Positions 1 through 8,172 of a stretch of DNA of 64,000 bases are shown piece by piece. The translations under genes were made by a program, and so were the position numbers. The number at the start of each line of letters is the position of its first letter. Positions within the stretch are counted from its first letter, which is position 1. Origin of the DNA: Kibdelosporangium banguiense. Lineage in GTDB: Bacteria > Actinomycetota > Actinomycetes > Mycobacteriales > Pseudonocardiaceae. The notes under the pieces are model-generated. The model was not told the origin of the DNA. It searched no databases and worked only from the letters and a program-made list of their open reading frames with translations. Location: positions 11,359,203 to 11,423,202 of the forward strand of contig NZ_JAGINW010000001.1 in the NCBI RefSeq assembly GCF_017876405.1. The letters are read 5' to 3'.

Positions 1-299
1 GTGGACCGCTGGTACACGCAGGCCACGTTGCGCCGCCAGCCCTCGCGGTCGCTCAACGCCGGAGCGGGCCGCCCGAAGAAGGCGACTTCACCACTGTCGG
101 GCGCCTGCAGTCCGGTGAGGATCGAGACCAATGTGGACTTTCCGGCGCCGTTCCGGCCGACCAGGGCGTGGGACTCACCGTCGCGGATCTCGATACCGAC
201 GTCGTTGAGCGCCACCGTCTTGCCATAGCGCTTGGTGATGTTGCGCGCCGCGGCGGCGAGCGTACCGCCCGCCGCCGCTTCGTTCACAGAGCTCATCAT
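1..299 (-). CDS. Sugar ABC transporter ATP-binding protein, N-terminal part (cut by window edge)
   Basis: The visible first ~100 residues carry the Walker A motif GRNGAGKST, preceded by an ITKRYGKT strand typical of RbsA/XylG/MglA-type sugar importer ATPases. Only the first nucleotide-binding domain begins here; the rest lies left of position 1. Its start ATG (299-297) overlaps the stop TGA of the upstream binding-protein gene in an ATGA junction, so the two are translationally coupled. A second in-frame ATG follows immediately at 296. It should energise uptake of the sugar bound by the adjacent lipoprotein. Because the downstream half of this operon encodes L-fuconate catabolism, L-fucose or a related sugar is the likely substrate, but that is inferred from context only. 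Confidence 0.9.
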   Translation of the reverse strand, partial: MMSSVNEAAAGGTLAAAARNITKRYGKTVALNDVGIEIRDGESHALVGRNGAGKSTLVSILTGLQAPDSGEVAFFGRPAPALSDREGWRRNVACVYQRS

Positions 300-1357
300 T
301 TGCCGATCTGGTTGCCCCACAACGCCTTGTCATCGACGTTGTCCTTGGTCACCAGGGGTGCGGGCAGCTGGTCCTCGAGGTTGCCGTTGCCCACGTCCAC
401 AATGGTCGAGTCGTGGTCGGTCGGGCCGGGCTTGAAGCTCTTGCCCTCCAGCGCGGCCTTCGCGTAGAACAGCGCCCACTTGGCATAGAGGTCCGCGGGC
501 TGCGACACGGTCGCGTCGATCTCACCCTTGCGGATCGACTCGAACTCCTGCGGGATGCCGTCGTTGGACACGATGAAGATGTGGTTCGGGTCCGTAGCCG
601 GCAGCAGGTGGTTGGTCGAGCGCAAAACCTGCAGGGTCGGCGCCAGGAACACGCCACCGGCCTGCATGTAGATGCCCTTGATGTCCGGGTGCTGGTTGAG
701 CCGCGTCTGCAACGCGGAACTGGCCTTCGAGCCCTCCCAGTCGGTCGGCTCCTCGAACACCGTGATGCCCGGGTAGTCCTTCTTCATGCAGGCGGCGAAC
801 GCCTCCGAGCGGTCCCGTCCATTCACACTGGACAGTGCGCCCTGGAACTCGACGACCTTGCCCTTGCCGCCGAGCTTGTCACCGAGGAACTTGCAGGCCT
901 TCTCGCCGTAGGCCTTGTTGTCCGCGCGGACGACCATGTACACCTTGCCCTGGTCCGGCCGGGTGTCCACTGTGACCACTGGGATCTTCTGCTGCTCCAG
1001 GCGTTGCAGCGTGGTCGCGATCGCGCCGGTGTCCTGCGGGGCCATCACGATCGCCTTGGCGCCCTGGCCGGTCAGCGACTGGACGTTGGCCACCAGGTTC
1101 TCGACCTTGTTCTGCGAGTTGGTCGGCGCCATCATGTTGACGCCAAGTTCCTTGCCGAACTGCGGGACGTACTTGATGTACGAGTTCCAGAAGTCCGAGT
1201 CGGCGCGTGGGAAGTCCACCCCGACCTTGGCGTTGGCATCGCCTGCTGCTGCCCCGCCCGGGGCCGAACTGGGAGACGATTCGCCACACGCGGTGGCGGC
1301 CAGCACCACCGCGGCTGCGGTGGCGACGGCACGAACTGATCTGCGGACGGGCACCAC
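296..1357 (-). CDS. Sugar ABC transporter substrate-binding lipoprotein
   Basis: A 353-residue periplasmic-binding protein of the ribose/galactose type (Peripla_BP_4-like). The N-terminus has two arginines, a hydrophobic stretch and a lipobox LAATAC, so the mature protein should be lipid-anchored on the outer face of the membrane. Internal text such as VVTVDTRPDQGK and MAPQDTGAIATTL fits the sugar-binding fold. An AGGAGG ribosome site lies 4 bases before the first GTG (1357) and 7 before the second (1354), so either may be used. The gene overlaps the ATPase gene by 4 bases and follows the SDR gene by 56 bases in one operon with fuconate-catabolism enzymes. The ligand cannot be read from the sequence; L-fucose is inferred from the neighbours. 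Confidence 0.9.
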   Translation of the reverse strand: MVPVRRSVRAVATAAAVVLAATACGESSPSSAPGGAAAGDANAKVGVDFPRADSDFWNSYIKYVPQFGKELGVNMMAPTNSQNKVENLVANVQSLTGQGAKAIVMAPQDTGAIATTLQRLEQQKIPVVTVDTRPDQGKVYMVVRADNKAYGEKACKFLGDKLGGKGKVVEFQGALSSVNGRDRSEAFAACMKKDYPGITVFEEPTDWEGSKASSALQTRLNQHPDIKGIYMQAGGVFLAPTLQVLRSTNHLLPATDPNHIFIVSNDGIPQEFESIRKGEIDATVSQPADLYAKWALFYAKAALEGKSFKPGPTDHDSTIVDVGNGNLEDQLPAPLVTKDNVDDKALWGNQIGK

Positions 1358-1413
1358 AGGTCCTCCTTGACGGCGGTGTCTTTAGAACGGTGTCACAAGC
1401 TGTGTTCTTGTCT

Positions 1414-2175
1414 CTACTGCTGGGCAGGCGGCCGCAGCCGCAGGCCGTGCATGCCGCCGTCCACGGCAAGCACCGTTCCCACCGTCGCGCCCGACAACGG
1501 GCTCGCCAGGTAGGCGATCGCGTTCGCGACCTCGTCGGCCGACACGAGCCGGCCCGTAGGTTGACGCGCGTTCAAGGCGGCACGCTCGGCCGCAGGGTCG
1601 GCTGCCTGGTCAAGCAACCGGCTCACCCACGGCGTGTCCGCGGTGCCGGGAGCGACACAGTTGACCCGGATGCCCTCGCGGACATGGTCTGCGGCCATCG
1701 CCAAGGTGAGCGCGTACACCGCACCTTTGCTGGCGGAGTACAACGCTCTTTGCGGAAGACCCGCCCACGCCGCGATCGAACAGGTGTTGACGATCGCTGC
1801 CGCAGGCGACTTCCGCAAGTGCGGCAACGCATGCCGGGCAACACGGGCCATGCCGACGACGTTCACATCCAGCACGCGCAGCCACTCGTCGTCAGGGTTC
1901 GTCGCGACATCACCAATCGCGCCGATGCCCGCGTTGTTGACCACGACGTCCAGCCGCCCGAACCGCTCGACCACAGCTTCGACCGCGGTCCTGACCTGGG
2001 CGTCGTCGCTGACGTTGGCCTCGAACCCGGCGATGTCGTCGGGCAGACCGTCCGGCTTGAGGTCCAGCGCCGCCACCCGCGCTCCCCTGCCGGCCAGCAG
2101 CTTCGCCGTGGCCAGGCCGATTCCGGAGGCACCGCCGGTGACAATGGCGACCAGACCGTCAAAGTCCCCACTCAC
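1414..2175 (-). CDS. SDR oxidoreductase, probable 2-keto-3-deoxy-L-fuconate dehydrogenase
   Basis: A classical short-chain dehydrogenase of ~253 residues: cofactor motif TGGASGIG near the N-terminus, NNAG in the middle and the YSASK catalytic Tyr-Lys pair. The GTG at 2175 is preferred over the upstream ATG at 2193. It has AGGAGA about 8 bases upstream and forms a GTGA overlap with the stop of the fuconate dehydratase gene. In the non-phosphorylated L-fucose route an SDR oxidises 2-keto-3-deoxy-L-fuconate to the 2,4-diketo acid with NAD. This gene sits between the dehydratase and the transporter genes and next but one to the hydrolase, which matches that step. The family assignment is firm; the substrate is inferred from operon context. 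Confidence 0.85.
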   Translation of the reverse strand: MSGDFDGLVAIVTGGASGIGLATAKLLAGRGARVAALDLKPDGLPDDIAGFEANVSDDAQVRTAVEAVVERFGRLDVVVNNAGIGAIGDVATNPDDEWLRVLDVNVVGMARVARHALPHLRKSPAAAIVNTCSIAAWAGLPQRALYSASKGAVYALTLAMAADHVREGIRVNCVAPGTADTPWVSRLLDQAADPAAERAALNARQPTGRLVSADEVANAIAYLASPLSGATVGTVLAVDGGMHGLRLRPPAQQ

Positions 2176-3473
2176 GAGTTCTCTCCTGTCCATTCAGGAC
2201 CATCCGGGAAACGGTAGCGGCGGAGTGTGGCATCGTGCATACGCGCGGAGAAGCCGGGCTTGCGCGGCGCGAGGTAGTACCCCGCCCGCACGATCGCCGG
2301 GTCGGTGAAGTGCTCGTGCAGGTGGTCGACCCATTCGATGGACCGGTCGGTCTGGCTCGCCGACACCGCGATGTAGTCGAACATCGACAGGTGCCGGACC
2401 AGCTCGCACAGCCCGACACCACCGGCGTGCGGGCACACCGGGACACCGAACTTGGCTGCCAGCAACAGGATCGCCACGTTCTCGTTGACCCCGCCGACCC
2501 TGGCCGCGTCGATCTGCAGCACCGAGATCGCTTCGGCCTGCAGCAACTGCTTGAAGACCACGCGGTTCTGTACGTGTTCACCGGACGCGACCTTGATCGG
2601 CGCGATCTGCCGGGCGATGGCCTGGTGGGCGAGCACGTCGTCCGGCGAGGTCGGCTCTTCGATCCAATAGGGACTGAACGGTGCCAGAGCCTGCATCCAT
2701 TCCACCGCGGTGGAAACGTCCCAGCGCTGGTTGGCGTCCACCGCGATCCGGATGTCGTCGCCGACCGCCTCCCGGGCCAGCCGCAACCGCCGGATGTCGT
2801 CCTCCAGGCTGCCGCCGACCTTGAGCTTGATCATGTCGAAGCCGTCCGCGACGGCCTGTTTGGACAGTCGCACCAGCTTGTCGTCGGAGTATCCGAGCCA
2901 GCCGGGCGTTGTCGTGTACGCGCGGTATCCGTGGTCCAGCACGTGCTGGATCCGTTCGGCCTTGCCTTCCTGGGCCTTGTGCAGGATTTCCAGCGCCTCT
3001 TCCGGCGTGAGCGCGTCGGAGAGGTACCGGAAGTCGATCAGGCCGACGATCTCCTCGGGCGTCATCTCCGAGAGGAACTGCCAGACCGGCTTGTCCGCAC
3101 GCCTCGCGGCCAGGTCCCAGGCCGCGTTCACCACGGCGCCCACGGCCATGTGCGCGACGCCCTTCTCCGGGCCGAGCCAGCGCAACTGTGAGTCGCCGAC
3201 CAGACGCTGGGACAAGGAGGCCAGCGCCGCCGCGTCTTCCGGCACCGGCAGCCCGACGACGTGCGGCTCCATCGCACGGATCGCCGCGGCCTGCACGTCG
3301 TTGCCGCGGCCGATGGTGAACGCGAACCCGTAGCCGTCCGGGCCTTCGTCGGCGTGCAGCACGACGTAGGCCGCCGAGTAGTCCGGGTCCGGGTTCATCG
3401 CGTCCGAGCCGTCGAGCTCACGGGATGTGGGGAAACGGACGTCCAGTACGTCCATACCGACGATTCGGGGCAT
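2172..3473 (-). CDS. L-fuconate dehydratase (enolase superfamily)
   Basis: A 433-residue mandelate-racemase-type enolase-superfamily protein. The N-terminus contains the block VRFPTSRELDGSDAMNPDPD, characteristic of L-fuconate dehydratases. The catalytic set is in place: K216-x-K218, metal ligands D246, E272 and E299, and H349. These match the spacing in the characterised Xanthomonas FucD (K218/K220, D248, E274, E301, H351) with a constant offset of two. The reaction is dehydration of L-fuconate to 2-keto-3-deoxy-L-fuconate. The start lies one base after the stop of the hydrolase gene, and the 3' end overlaps the SDR start. Only a weak ribosome site precedes it, consistent with coupling. A second in-frame ATG lies at 3455. 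Confidence 0.93.
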   Translation of the reverse strand: MPRIVGMDVLDVRFPTSRELDGSDAMNPDPDYSAAYVVLHADEGPDGYGFAFTIGRGNDVQAAAIRAMEPHVVGLPVPEDAAALASLSQRLVGDSQLRWLGPEKGVAHMAVGAVVNAAWDLAARRADKPVWQFLSEMTPEEIVGLIDFRYLSDALTPEEALEILHKAQEGKAERIQHVLDHGYRAYTTTPGWLGYSDDKLVRLSKQAVADGFDMIKLKVGGSLEDDIRRLRLAREAVGDDIRIAVDANQRWDVSTAVEWMQALAPFSPYWIEEPTSPDDVLAHQAIARQIAPIKVASGEHVQNRVVFKQLLQAEAISVLQIDAARVGGVNENVAILLLAAKFGVPVCPHAGGVGLCELVRHLSMFDYIAVSASQTDRSIEWVDHLHEHFTDPAIVRAGYYLAPRKPGFSARMHDATLRRYRFPDGPEWTGENS

Positions 3474-3474
3474 G

Positions 3475-4344
3475 TCAGGCCTGCCCGAGGGTCTGGCGCT
3501 GCCGGCCGAGACCTTCGATCTCGAGCTCGACCACGTCCCCGGCGCGCAGGTACGGCTTGGGCTCGGGCTGGCCGAGCGCGACGCCCTGCGGCGTGCCGGT
3601 GTTGATCACGTCCCCGGGCCGCAGCACCATCACCTGGCTGAGGAAGTGCACGATCCCGGCGACCGTGAAGATCATGTCCTTGGTGCTGGAGTCCTGCTTG
3701 AGCTCGTTGTTCACCCACAGCCTCAGCCCCAGTTCCTGTGGGCTGGCGACCTCGGACGCGGGCAGCAGCCACGGGCCGAGCGGGTTGAACGTCTCGCACG
3801 ACTTGCCTTTGTCCCACTGGCCGCCGGGGCGTTCCAGCTGGAACTCACGCTCGGAGACGTCGTTGGAGATCGTGTAGCCGGCGACGTGGTCCAGCGCCTC
3901 GTCCGGCGAGTCGAGGTAGCGCGCGGTCTTGCCGATCACGACCGCCAGCTCCACCTCCCAGTCCGTCTTCGTGGACTTTCTCGGGATGAGCACTTCGTCG
4001 TACGGCCCGACGACACAGTCCGGCGCCTTCATGAAGACGACGGGCTCGGCCGGGATCGGCGCGCCGGACTCGGCGGCGTGCTCCCGGTAGTTCAGGCCGA
4101 TACACACGACCTTCGTGGGCAGTACGACAGGCGAGCCCACGCGCAGACCGGTACCGTCAGCCGGGTCGTCGACGACCGGCAACGAGCCCGCTGCCACGGC
4201 ATCGGACACGCGGGCGATCCCGTCCCCGGCAAGGAAAGCACCATCAATGTCGCCGGTCAGGCCGCTGATGTCGTACAGCGTTCCGTCATCGGCACGGACC
4301 ACGGGCTTCTCCTCGCCGGTCCCACCGAGGCGCATCAGGTGCAT
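3475..4344 (-). CDS. Fumarylacetoacetate hydrolase family protein, probable 2,4-diketo-3-deoxy-L-fuconate hydrolase
   Basis: A 289-residue FAH-fold protein. It has the conserved block CIGLNYREHAAESG, FMKAPDCVVGP, the acidic metal site DWEVELAVVIGK and a C-terminal VINTGTPQGVALGQ. The ATG at 4344 is chosen because GGAGGGAAGG lies directly upstream; the reading frame is open further upstream, but that extension lacks family similarity. In the oxidative L-fucose pathway an FAH-family hydrolase cleaves 2,4-diketo-3-deoxy-L-fuconate to pyruvate and lactate. Finding it as first gene of an operon with fuconate dehydratase and an SDR supports that role over ureidoglycolate lyase or generic acylpyruvase activity. 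L-fucose dehydrogenase and the lactonase are not in the window and may lie to the left. Confidence 0.85.
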   Translation of the reverse strand: MHLMRLGGTGEEKPVVRADDGTLYDISGLTGDIDGAFLAGDGIARVSDAVAAGSLPVVDDPADGTGLRVGSPVVLPTKVVCIGLNYREHAAESGAPIPAEPVVFMKAPDCVVGPYDEVLIPRKSTKTDWEVELAVVIGKTARYLDSPDEALDHVAGYTISNDVSEREFQLERPGGQWDKGKSCETFNPLGPWLLPASEVASPQELGLRLWVNNELKQDSSTKDMIFTVAGIVHFLSQVMVLRPGDVINTGTPQGVALGQPEPKPYLRAGDVVELEIEGLGRQRQTLGQA

Positions 4345-4393
4345 GTCGGTTCCCTTCCCTCCTCGCTCAGCCAGCACGGCCAGCACAGCCAAG

Positions 4394-4470
4394 ACATCCG
4401 ATGTATATCCCCTCAGGGGCGCGTTCGTCCAGTGCTGTGATCGCATCGAAAGAAGAGATGTCCGATGAAT
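4394..4470. promoter_or_regulatory. Candidate operator half-sites upstream of the fuconate operon
   Basis: The ~250 bases between the divergent hydrolase gene (4344) and the beta-lactamase-like gene (4593) contain a short perfect dyad ACATC-C-GATGT at 4394-4404. A related copy, GATGTCCGATG, lies at 4457-4467. Both share TCCGATG. The spacing and position suggest binding of a regulator controlling the fuconate operon, but no regulator gene is adjacent and no clear -35/-10 pair was found. This is pattern-based only. Confidence 0.25.
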
Positions 4471-4592
4471 CGGCCGAAGCCCCTGGTGGATCGCCCCCTC
4501 TTTCGTCATGGACCGAACAAACTCCGCCACTGGCCCTATCGGCCACCGTGGTGATGGGATTGACCCCCGCTCCGGCAAGAAAGTGAGGATCA

Positions 4593-5822
4593 ATGCCGAT
4601 CCTGGGCACGTACTCTCCCCCGTTCGCCGAGGTGGCGGCGGAATTCGAACGCAACTTCGCCGAGCGCGGCGAGGTCGGCGCCTCGGTCTCGGTGACCGTC
4701 GACGGCCAGACAGTCGTCGACCTCTGGGCCGGCGTCACCGACCCGGCGACCGGCGCCGAATGGTCCGAGGACACACTGGTCGACGTCTGGTCGTGCACCA
4801 AGGGCGCCACAGCCCTCTGCGCGCACATCCTCGCCAGCCGCGGCGAACTGGACCTGAACGCGCCCGTGGCCAAGTACTGGCCGGAGTTCGCCCAGAACGG
4901 CAAAGAGGCGGTCCTTGTCCACCAGCTGCTCGACCACCAGGCCGGGCTGAGCGGCGTCCGCGAACCGCTGCCGGAAGGCGCGTTCTTCGACTGGGAGAAG
5001 ATGACCGGGCTCCTGGCGGCGGCCGAGCCGCTCTGGGCACCCGGCACAACCCACGGCTACCACGGCCTGACCTTCGGGTTCCTGGTCGGCGAAGTGGTCC
5101 GCCGGGTGTCAGGACGGCCGCTGGCCCAGTTCTTCGCCGAGGAGGTGGCCGGGCCGCTCGGGCTGGATTTCTGGCTGAGCCTGCCGGAGTCGGAGGAACA
5201 CCGGGTCGCACCGACCCTGCCACCGGACATGACCAAGCCCGGGGTACTGGTGCCGAGCCTGTATCTGACCGCGATGGCCGACCCGGCCACGATCCCGGGC
5301 CTGATGGTCCTGAACACCGGCGGCTACCTGCTGCCATCCGGATTCAACTCCCGGGAGGCGCACGCCTCCACCATCGGAGCGGTCGGCGCCTGCACCAACG
5401 CCCGCGGCCTCGCCGGCATGTACCGGCCCTTGGCGCTGGGCGGCACATTCGCCGACGTCCAGCTGGTCAAACCCAGCCAGGTCGCCATCATGGGCCAGGT
5501 GACGTCGGCCTGCTCGATGGACGCGGCCGTCCTCGTGCCCACCCGATTCGCCCGCGGTTTCGGCAAGACGACCGACAACAGGCACCTGGCCCCCAACGAC
5601 CAGGAAGGCATCCTGCTGTCCGAGGAAGCCTTCGGCCACAGCGGAATGGGCGGTGCCCTGGGTTTCGCGGACCTCAAGGCCAAACTGTCCTTCGGCTACG
5701 CGATGAACCAGCAGGGCACCGGAATCGGCGTCAACGAACGCGGCCAGTCCCTGGTCGACGCCACCTACCGAGCCCTGGGCTACCACCAGATGACCGAAGG
5801 CGGCTCCTGGTTCAAGCAGTGA
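4593..5822 (+). CDS. Class C beta-lactamase-like serine hydrolase (EstB type)
   Basis: A 409-residue protein of the penicillin-binding/beta-lactamase fold. The nucleophile motif is S67-C-T-K70, and the second motif Tyr is Y156 in HGYHG. There is no signal peptide, so it is probably a cytoplasmic esterase or amidase of the EstB/LACTB-like group rather than a secreted antibiotic-resistance enzyme. GTGAGGA lies 4-9 bases before the ATG. It is transcribed divergently from the fuconate operon and ends before a strong hairpin. The substrate is unknown. Confidence 0.85.
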   Translation: MPILGTYSPPFAEVAAEFERNFAERGEVGASVSVTVDGQTVVDLWAGVTDPATGAEWSEDTLVDVWSCTKGATALCAHILASRGELDLNAPVAKYWPEFAQNGKEAVLVHQLLDHQAGLSGVREPLPEGAFFDWEKMTGLLAAAEPLWAPGTTHGYHGLTFGFLVGEVVRRVSGRPLAQFFAEEVAGPLGLDFWLSLPESEEHRVAPTLPPDMTKPGVLVPSLYLTAMADPATIPGLMVLNTGGYLLPSGFNSREAHASTIGAVGACTNARGLAGMYRPLALGGTFADVQLVKPSQVAIMGQVTSACSMDAAVLVPTRFARGFGKTTDNRHLAPNDQEGILLSEEAFGHSGMGGALGFADLKAKLSFGYAMNQQGTGIGVNERGQSLVDATYRALGYHQMTEGGSWFKQ

Positions 5823-5835
5823 GGTGAAGCCGACG

Positions 5836-5881
5836 GCATTGCCGCTGACGAACCGCTTTGTGACGGAGTCAGCGGCAATGC
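5836..5881. terminator. Bidirectional hairpin terminator
   Basis: Perfect 14-bp inverted repeat GCATTGCCGCTGAC (5836-5849) and GTCAGCGGCAATGC (5868-5881) with an 18-base loop. It lies between two convergent genes, 14 bases after the beta-lactamase-like stop and 2 bases before the SDR stop on the other strand, and probably ends both transcripts. Confidence 0.75.
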
Positions 5882-5882
5882 G

Positions 5883-6596
5883 TCAGCTGAACATGTGGCA
5901 GTCCGGGAACTCGTACGGCCGGTCTTCCGGGATGTCGAACGCCGAGCTGTCGTCGGCGGGCCGGTAGCCGAGTTCGGCCTGGGCGTTGGTGGTGTCCCAG
6001 CGGGCGGGTGTGTTGGCCGAGACCCCGAAGTAGGTGCCGAACTCCACGTCAGCGGTCAGCGCGGCCGAAGCGAGGTGCCGGGCGTCGCGATCCGACAGCC
6101 ACATGTCGGCGATCCGCCGCTGGTCGAGCGGATACCCGCAGGATCCGAGCCGTAGGCAGATCACGGACACGCCATACCGCTCAGCGTGCCGCCGTCCCAG
6201 CTTCTCGACCGCGACTTTGCTCACCCCATAGGCACAGCACGGCCACGGAGTCCACTCCGGACTGATCAGCTCGCGATCGGGCCGGTGGTACAGACCCATC
6301 GCGTGTATCGAACTGGCCAGCACGATCCGCGGAACCCTGCCCCCGCACGCACGAAGCAGGATCTCAGTGAGAACGACGTTGCCCTGATAGGCCGTGCTCC
6401 AGTCCTGTCCCGGGCTGGGCGTCGCGGCGAGATGCAGGACGGCGTCAGCGCCGTGGACTGCCTCAGCGGCTTGGCGTGGGTCGGACAGATCCAGGTTCTC
6501 CCCGCCGGGCCGGAGGTCGATCAGACGCGTGTCCGGGGGGAGGGCCGGTCTCAGGACGGTTGCCACGCGGCCCAGGCCGCCGGTCACGACGAGCAT
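5883..6596 (-). CDS. NAD-dependent epimerase/dehydratase, uronate dehydrogenase-like
   Basis: A 237-residue extended-SDR protein. The N-terminal nucleotide-binding loop reads TGGLGRVA, a HLAAT block follows, and the catalytic Y-x3-K is in CAYGVSK. Small size, the internal SSIHAMG strand and the YGVSKVAVEKLG region resemble uronate dehydrogenases, which oxidise galacturonate or glucuronate to aldarolactones. That would fit a window rich in sugar-acid genes. Specificity cannot be proved from sequence and other sugar-nucleotide epimerases remain possible. It is divergent from the kinase gene at 6703, with about 100 bases between. Confidence 0.7.
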   Translation of the reverse strand: MLVVTGGLGRVATVLRPALPPDTRLIDLRPGGENLDLSDPRQAAEAVHGADAVLHLAATPSPGQDWSTAYQGNVVLTEILLRACGGRVPRIVLASSIHAMGLYHRPDRELISPEWTPWPCCAYGVSKVAVEKLGRRHAERYGVSVICLRLGSCGYPLDQRRIADMWLSDRDARHLASAALTADVEFGTYFGVSANTPARWDTTNAQAELGYRPADDSSAFDIPEDRPYEFPDCHMFS

Positions 6597-6702
6597 TCAT
6601 ACCCCTCGCAGTCATTTCGTCCGGGGTGGCCCGGAAGGGTGTCCGTCCGGCTGCCCGATCGGACAGCACGGGTAAGCGATCACGGTGGAACACTGCGCCG
6701 TC

Positions 6703-8172
6703 ATGCGGCAGATCGGTGGTGGGCGGTACACGCTTGTCCGCGAGCTTGGGCGCGGCGGGATGGGTGTGGTCTGGCTGGCGGACGACACTGTGCTCAGCCG
6801 TGCTGTGGCAGTGAAAGAGCTGATGGTGCCGGACGGGATACCTGTCAGCGAGCGCGCTGTGTATCAGGAGCGCGTTCTGCGTGAGGCCCGGATCGCGGGC
6901 CGGCTGGCCAATCCTGGTGTGGTCACGGTGTACGACCTCATCAAGGACGAGGGCGACACGTACATCGTGATGGAGTTCGTTCAGGCTCCCACGTTGACCG
7001 AGCTCGTCGAACGCGATGGGCCGATGCCCGCGACGCAGGCGGCCAGGCTGGCCGGGCAGCTGCTGTCGGCGTTGGAAGCGGCTCATGATGCCGGGATTGT
7101 GCACCGGGATGTCAAGCCTGGCAACGTCATGGTGCCCGCGAGGGATTCGGCCAAGCTGACCGACTTCGGCATCGCGCAGTCGTTCGAGGATCCCCGGCTG
7201 ACGACCACCGGGACGCTGATCGGGTCGCCCGCCTACATGTCGCCGGAACGCCTGGAGGGCGGCGAGGTCTCGCCCGCCTGGGATCTGTGGGCGTTGGGCG
7301 CCACGCTTTTCTTCGCTGTCGAGGGACATTCGGCCTATCAGCGGAGCACCACGTCGGCGACCCTGCTGGCGGTGATGACCGAACGGCCGGCACCGCGACT
7401 GTGCCAGGGCCCGTTGGCAGAGCTGATCATGGGCCTGCTGGAGCCCGACCCGGAGTCGCGGCTCAGGGTTCCGGCCGCCCGGCGGCTGATCGAACAGGCG
7501 ATGGGTCACGCGCCAAGCCCTGATCTGCCGACCGTCCTGGCAACGCCACCGAGGAAGAAGTCCCGGAAACCGGTATACGCCAGCCTGATCGCCGTGCTGG
7601 CGGTGGCGGTCTTCGCGACCGTGGTCATCTACTCCGTGCAGAACTCGCAGTCCTCGGTCGCGTCGCCGACAACTACTTCCTCGGTCCCGACCACGACGAC
7701 CAGCGTCCGTACGACGTCCAAAGCCATGCAGCCGGTCCTGACATACGGCCCTGGAGGAGACATCGCGGATCTGTCCGGCCCGATGTTCGCCGGGGACTGC
7801 CTCACGTGGGTCCCGGTCAAGGGCGGACCCGCACCGGACATGGATTCCGACGTCGGCTGCTACGGCCCGCACGACACCGAGGTCCTCGAACAGAGCTGGG
7901 CGGACCGGGATCTGGAGAAAGACGTGCCCTACCCGCCGTTCGAGCGGCTGGCCGCCGAGACGGGCGCGTTCTGCACCAGCATCTTCCTGTCCGCCACGGT
8001 GATCGGAGCCGACAAGGAACAGACGCTGAAGTACTGGGTGGTCGTGCCCAACGCAGAGGCATGGAAGGTGAAGACCACCAACGGATACCGCATCTCCAAC
8101 CGCCTCACGTACTGCTTCGTCGGCAAGGCGGACGGCTCGAAGCTCACCGAGCCCGTGATGACCAAGGGCTAG
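6703..8172 (+). CDS. Membrane Ser/Thr protein kinase with septum-formation-like extracytoplasmic domain
   Basis: A PknB-type kinase of ~489 residues. The glycine loop is GRGGMG (16-21), the ATP lysine K38, the catalytic loop HRDVKPGN (from 134) and DFG at 154-156. A single membrane segment follows at about 291-311. The outside part has a short Ser/Thr-rich linker and then a domain with GDCL, a PHDTEV block and four cysteines. This resembles the actinobacterial septum-formation domain rather than PASTA repeats, so the signal sensed is probably different from muropeptides. The ATG at 6703 leads straight into the kinase fold; a GTG at 6685 adds six residues and cannot be excluded. The stop shares a CTAG palindrome with the response regulator on the other strand. 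Confidence 0.9.
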   Translation: MRQIGGGRYTLVRELGRGGMGVVWLADDTVLSRAVAVKELMVPDGIPVSERAVYQERVLREARIAGRLANPGVVTVYDLIKDEGDTYIVMEFVQAPTLTELVERDGPMPATQAARLAGQLLSALEAAHDAGIVHRDVKPGNVMVPARDSAKLTDFGIAQSFEDPRLTTTGTLIGSPAYMSPERLEGGEVSPAWDLWALGATLFFAVEGHSAYQRSTTSATLLAVMTERPAPRLCQGPLAELIMGLLEPDPESRLRVPAARRLIEQAMGHAPSPDLPTVLATPPRKKSRKPVYASLIAVLAVAVFATVVIYSVQNSQSSVASPTTTSSVPTTTTSVRTTSKAMQPVLTYGPGGDIADLSGPMFAGDCLTWVPVKGGPAPDMDSDVGCYGPHDTEVLEQSWADRDLEKDVPYPPFERLAAETGAFCTSIFLSATVIGADKEQTLKYWVVVPNAEAWKVKTTNGYRISNRLTYCFVGKADGSKLTEPVMTKG

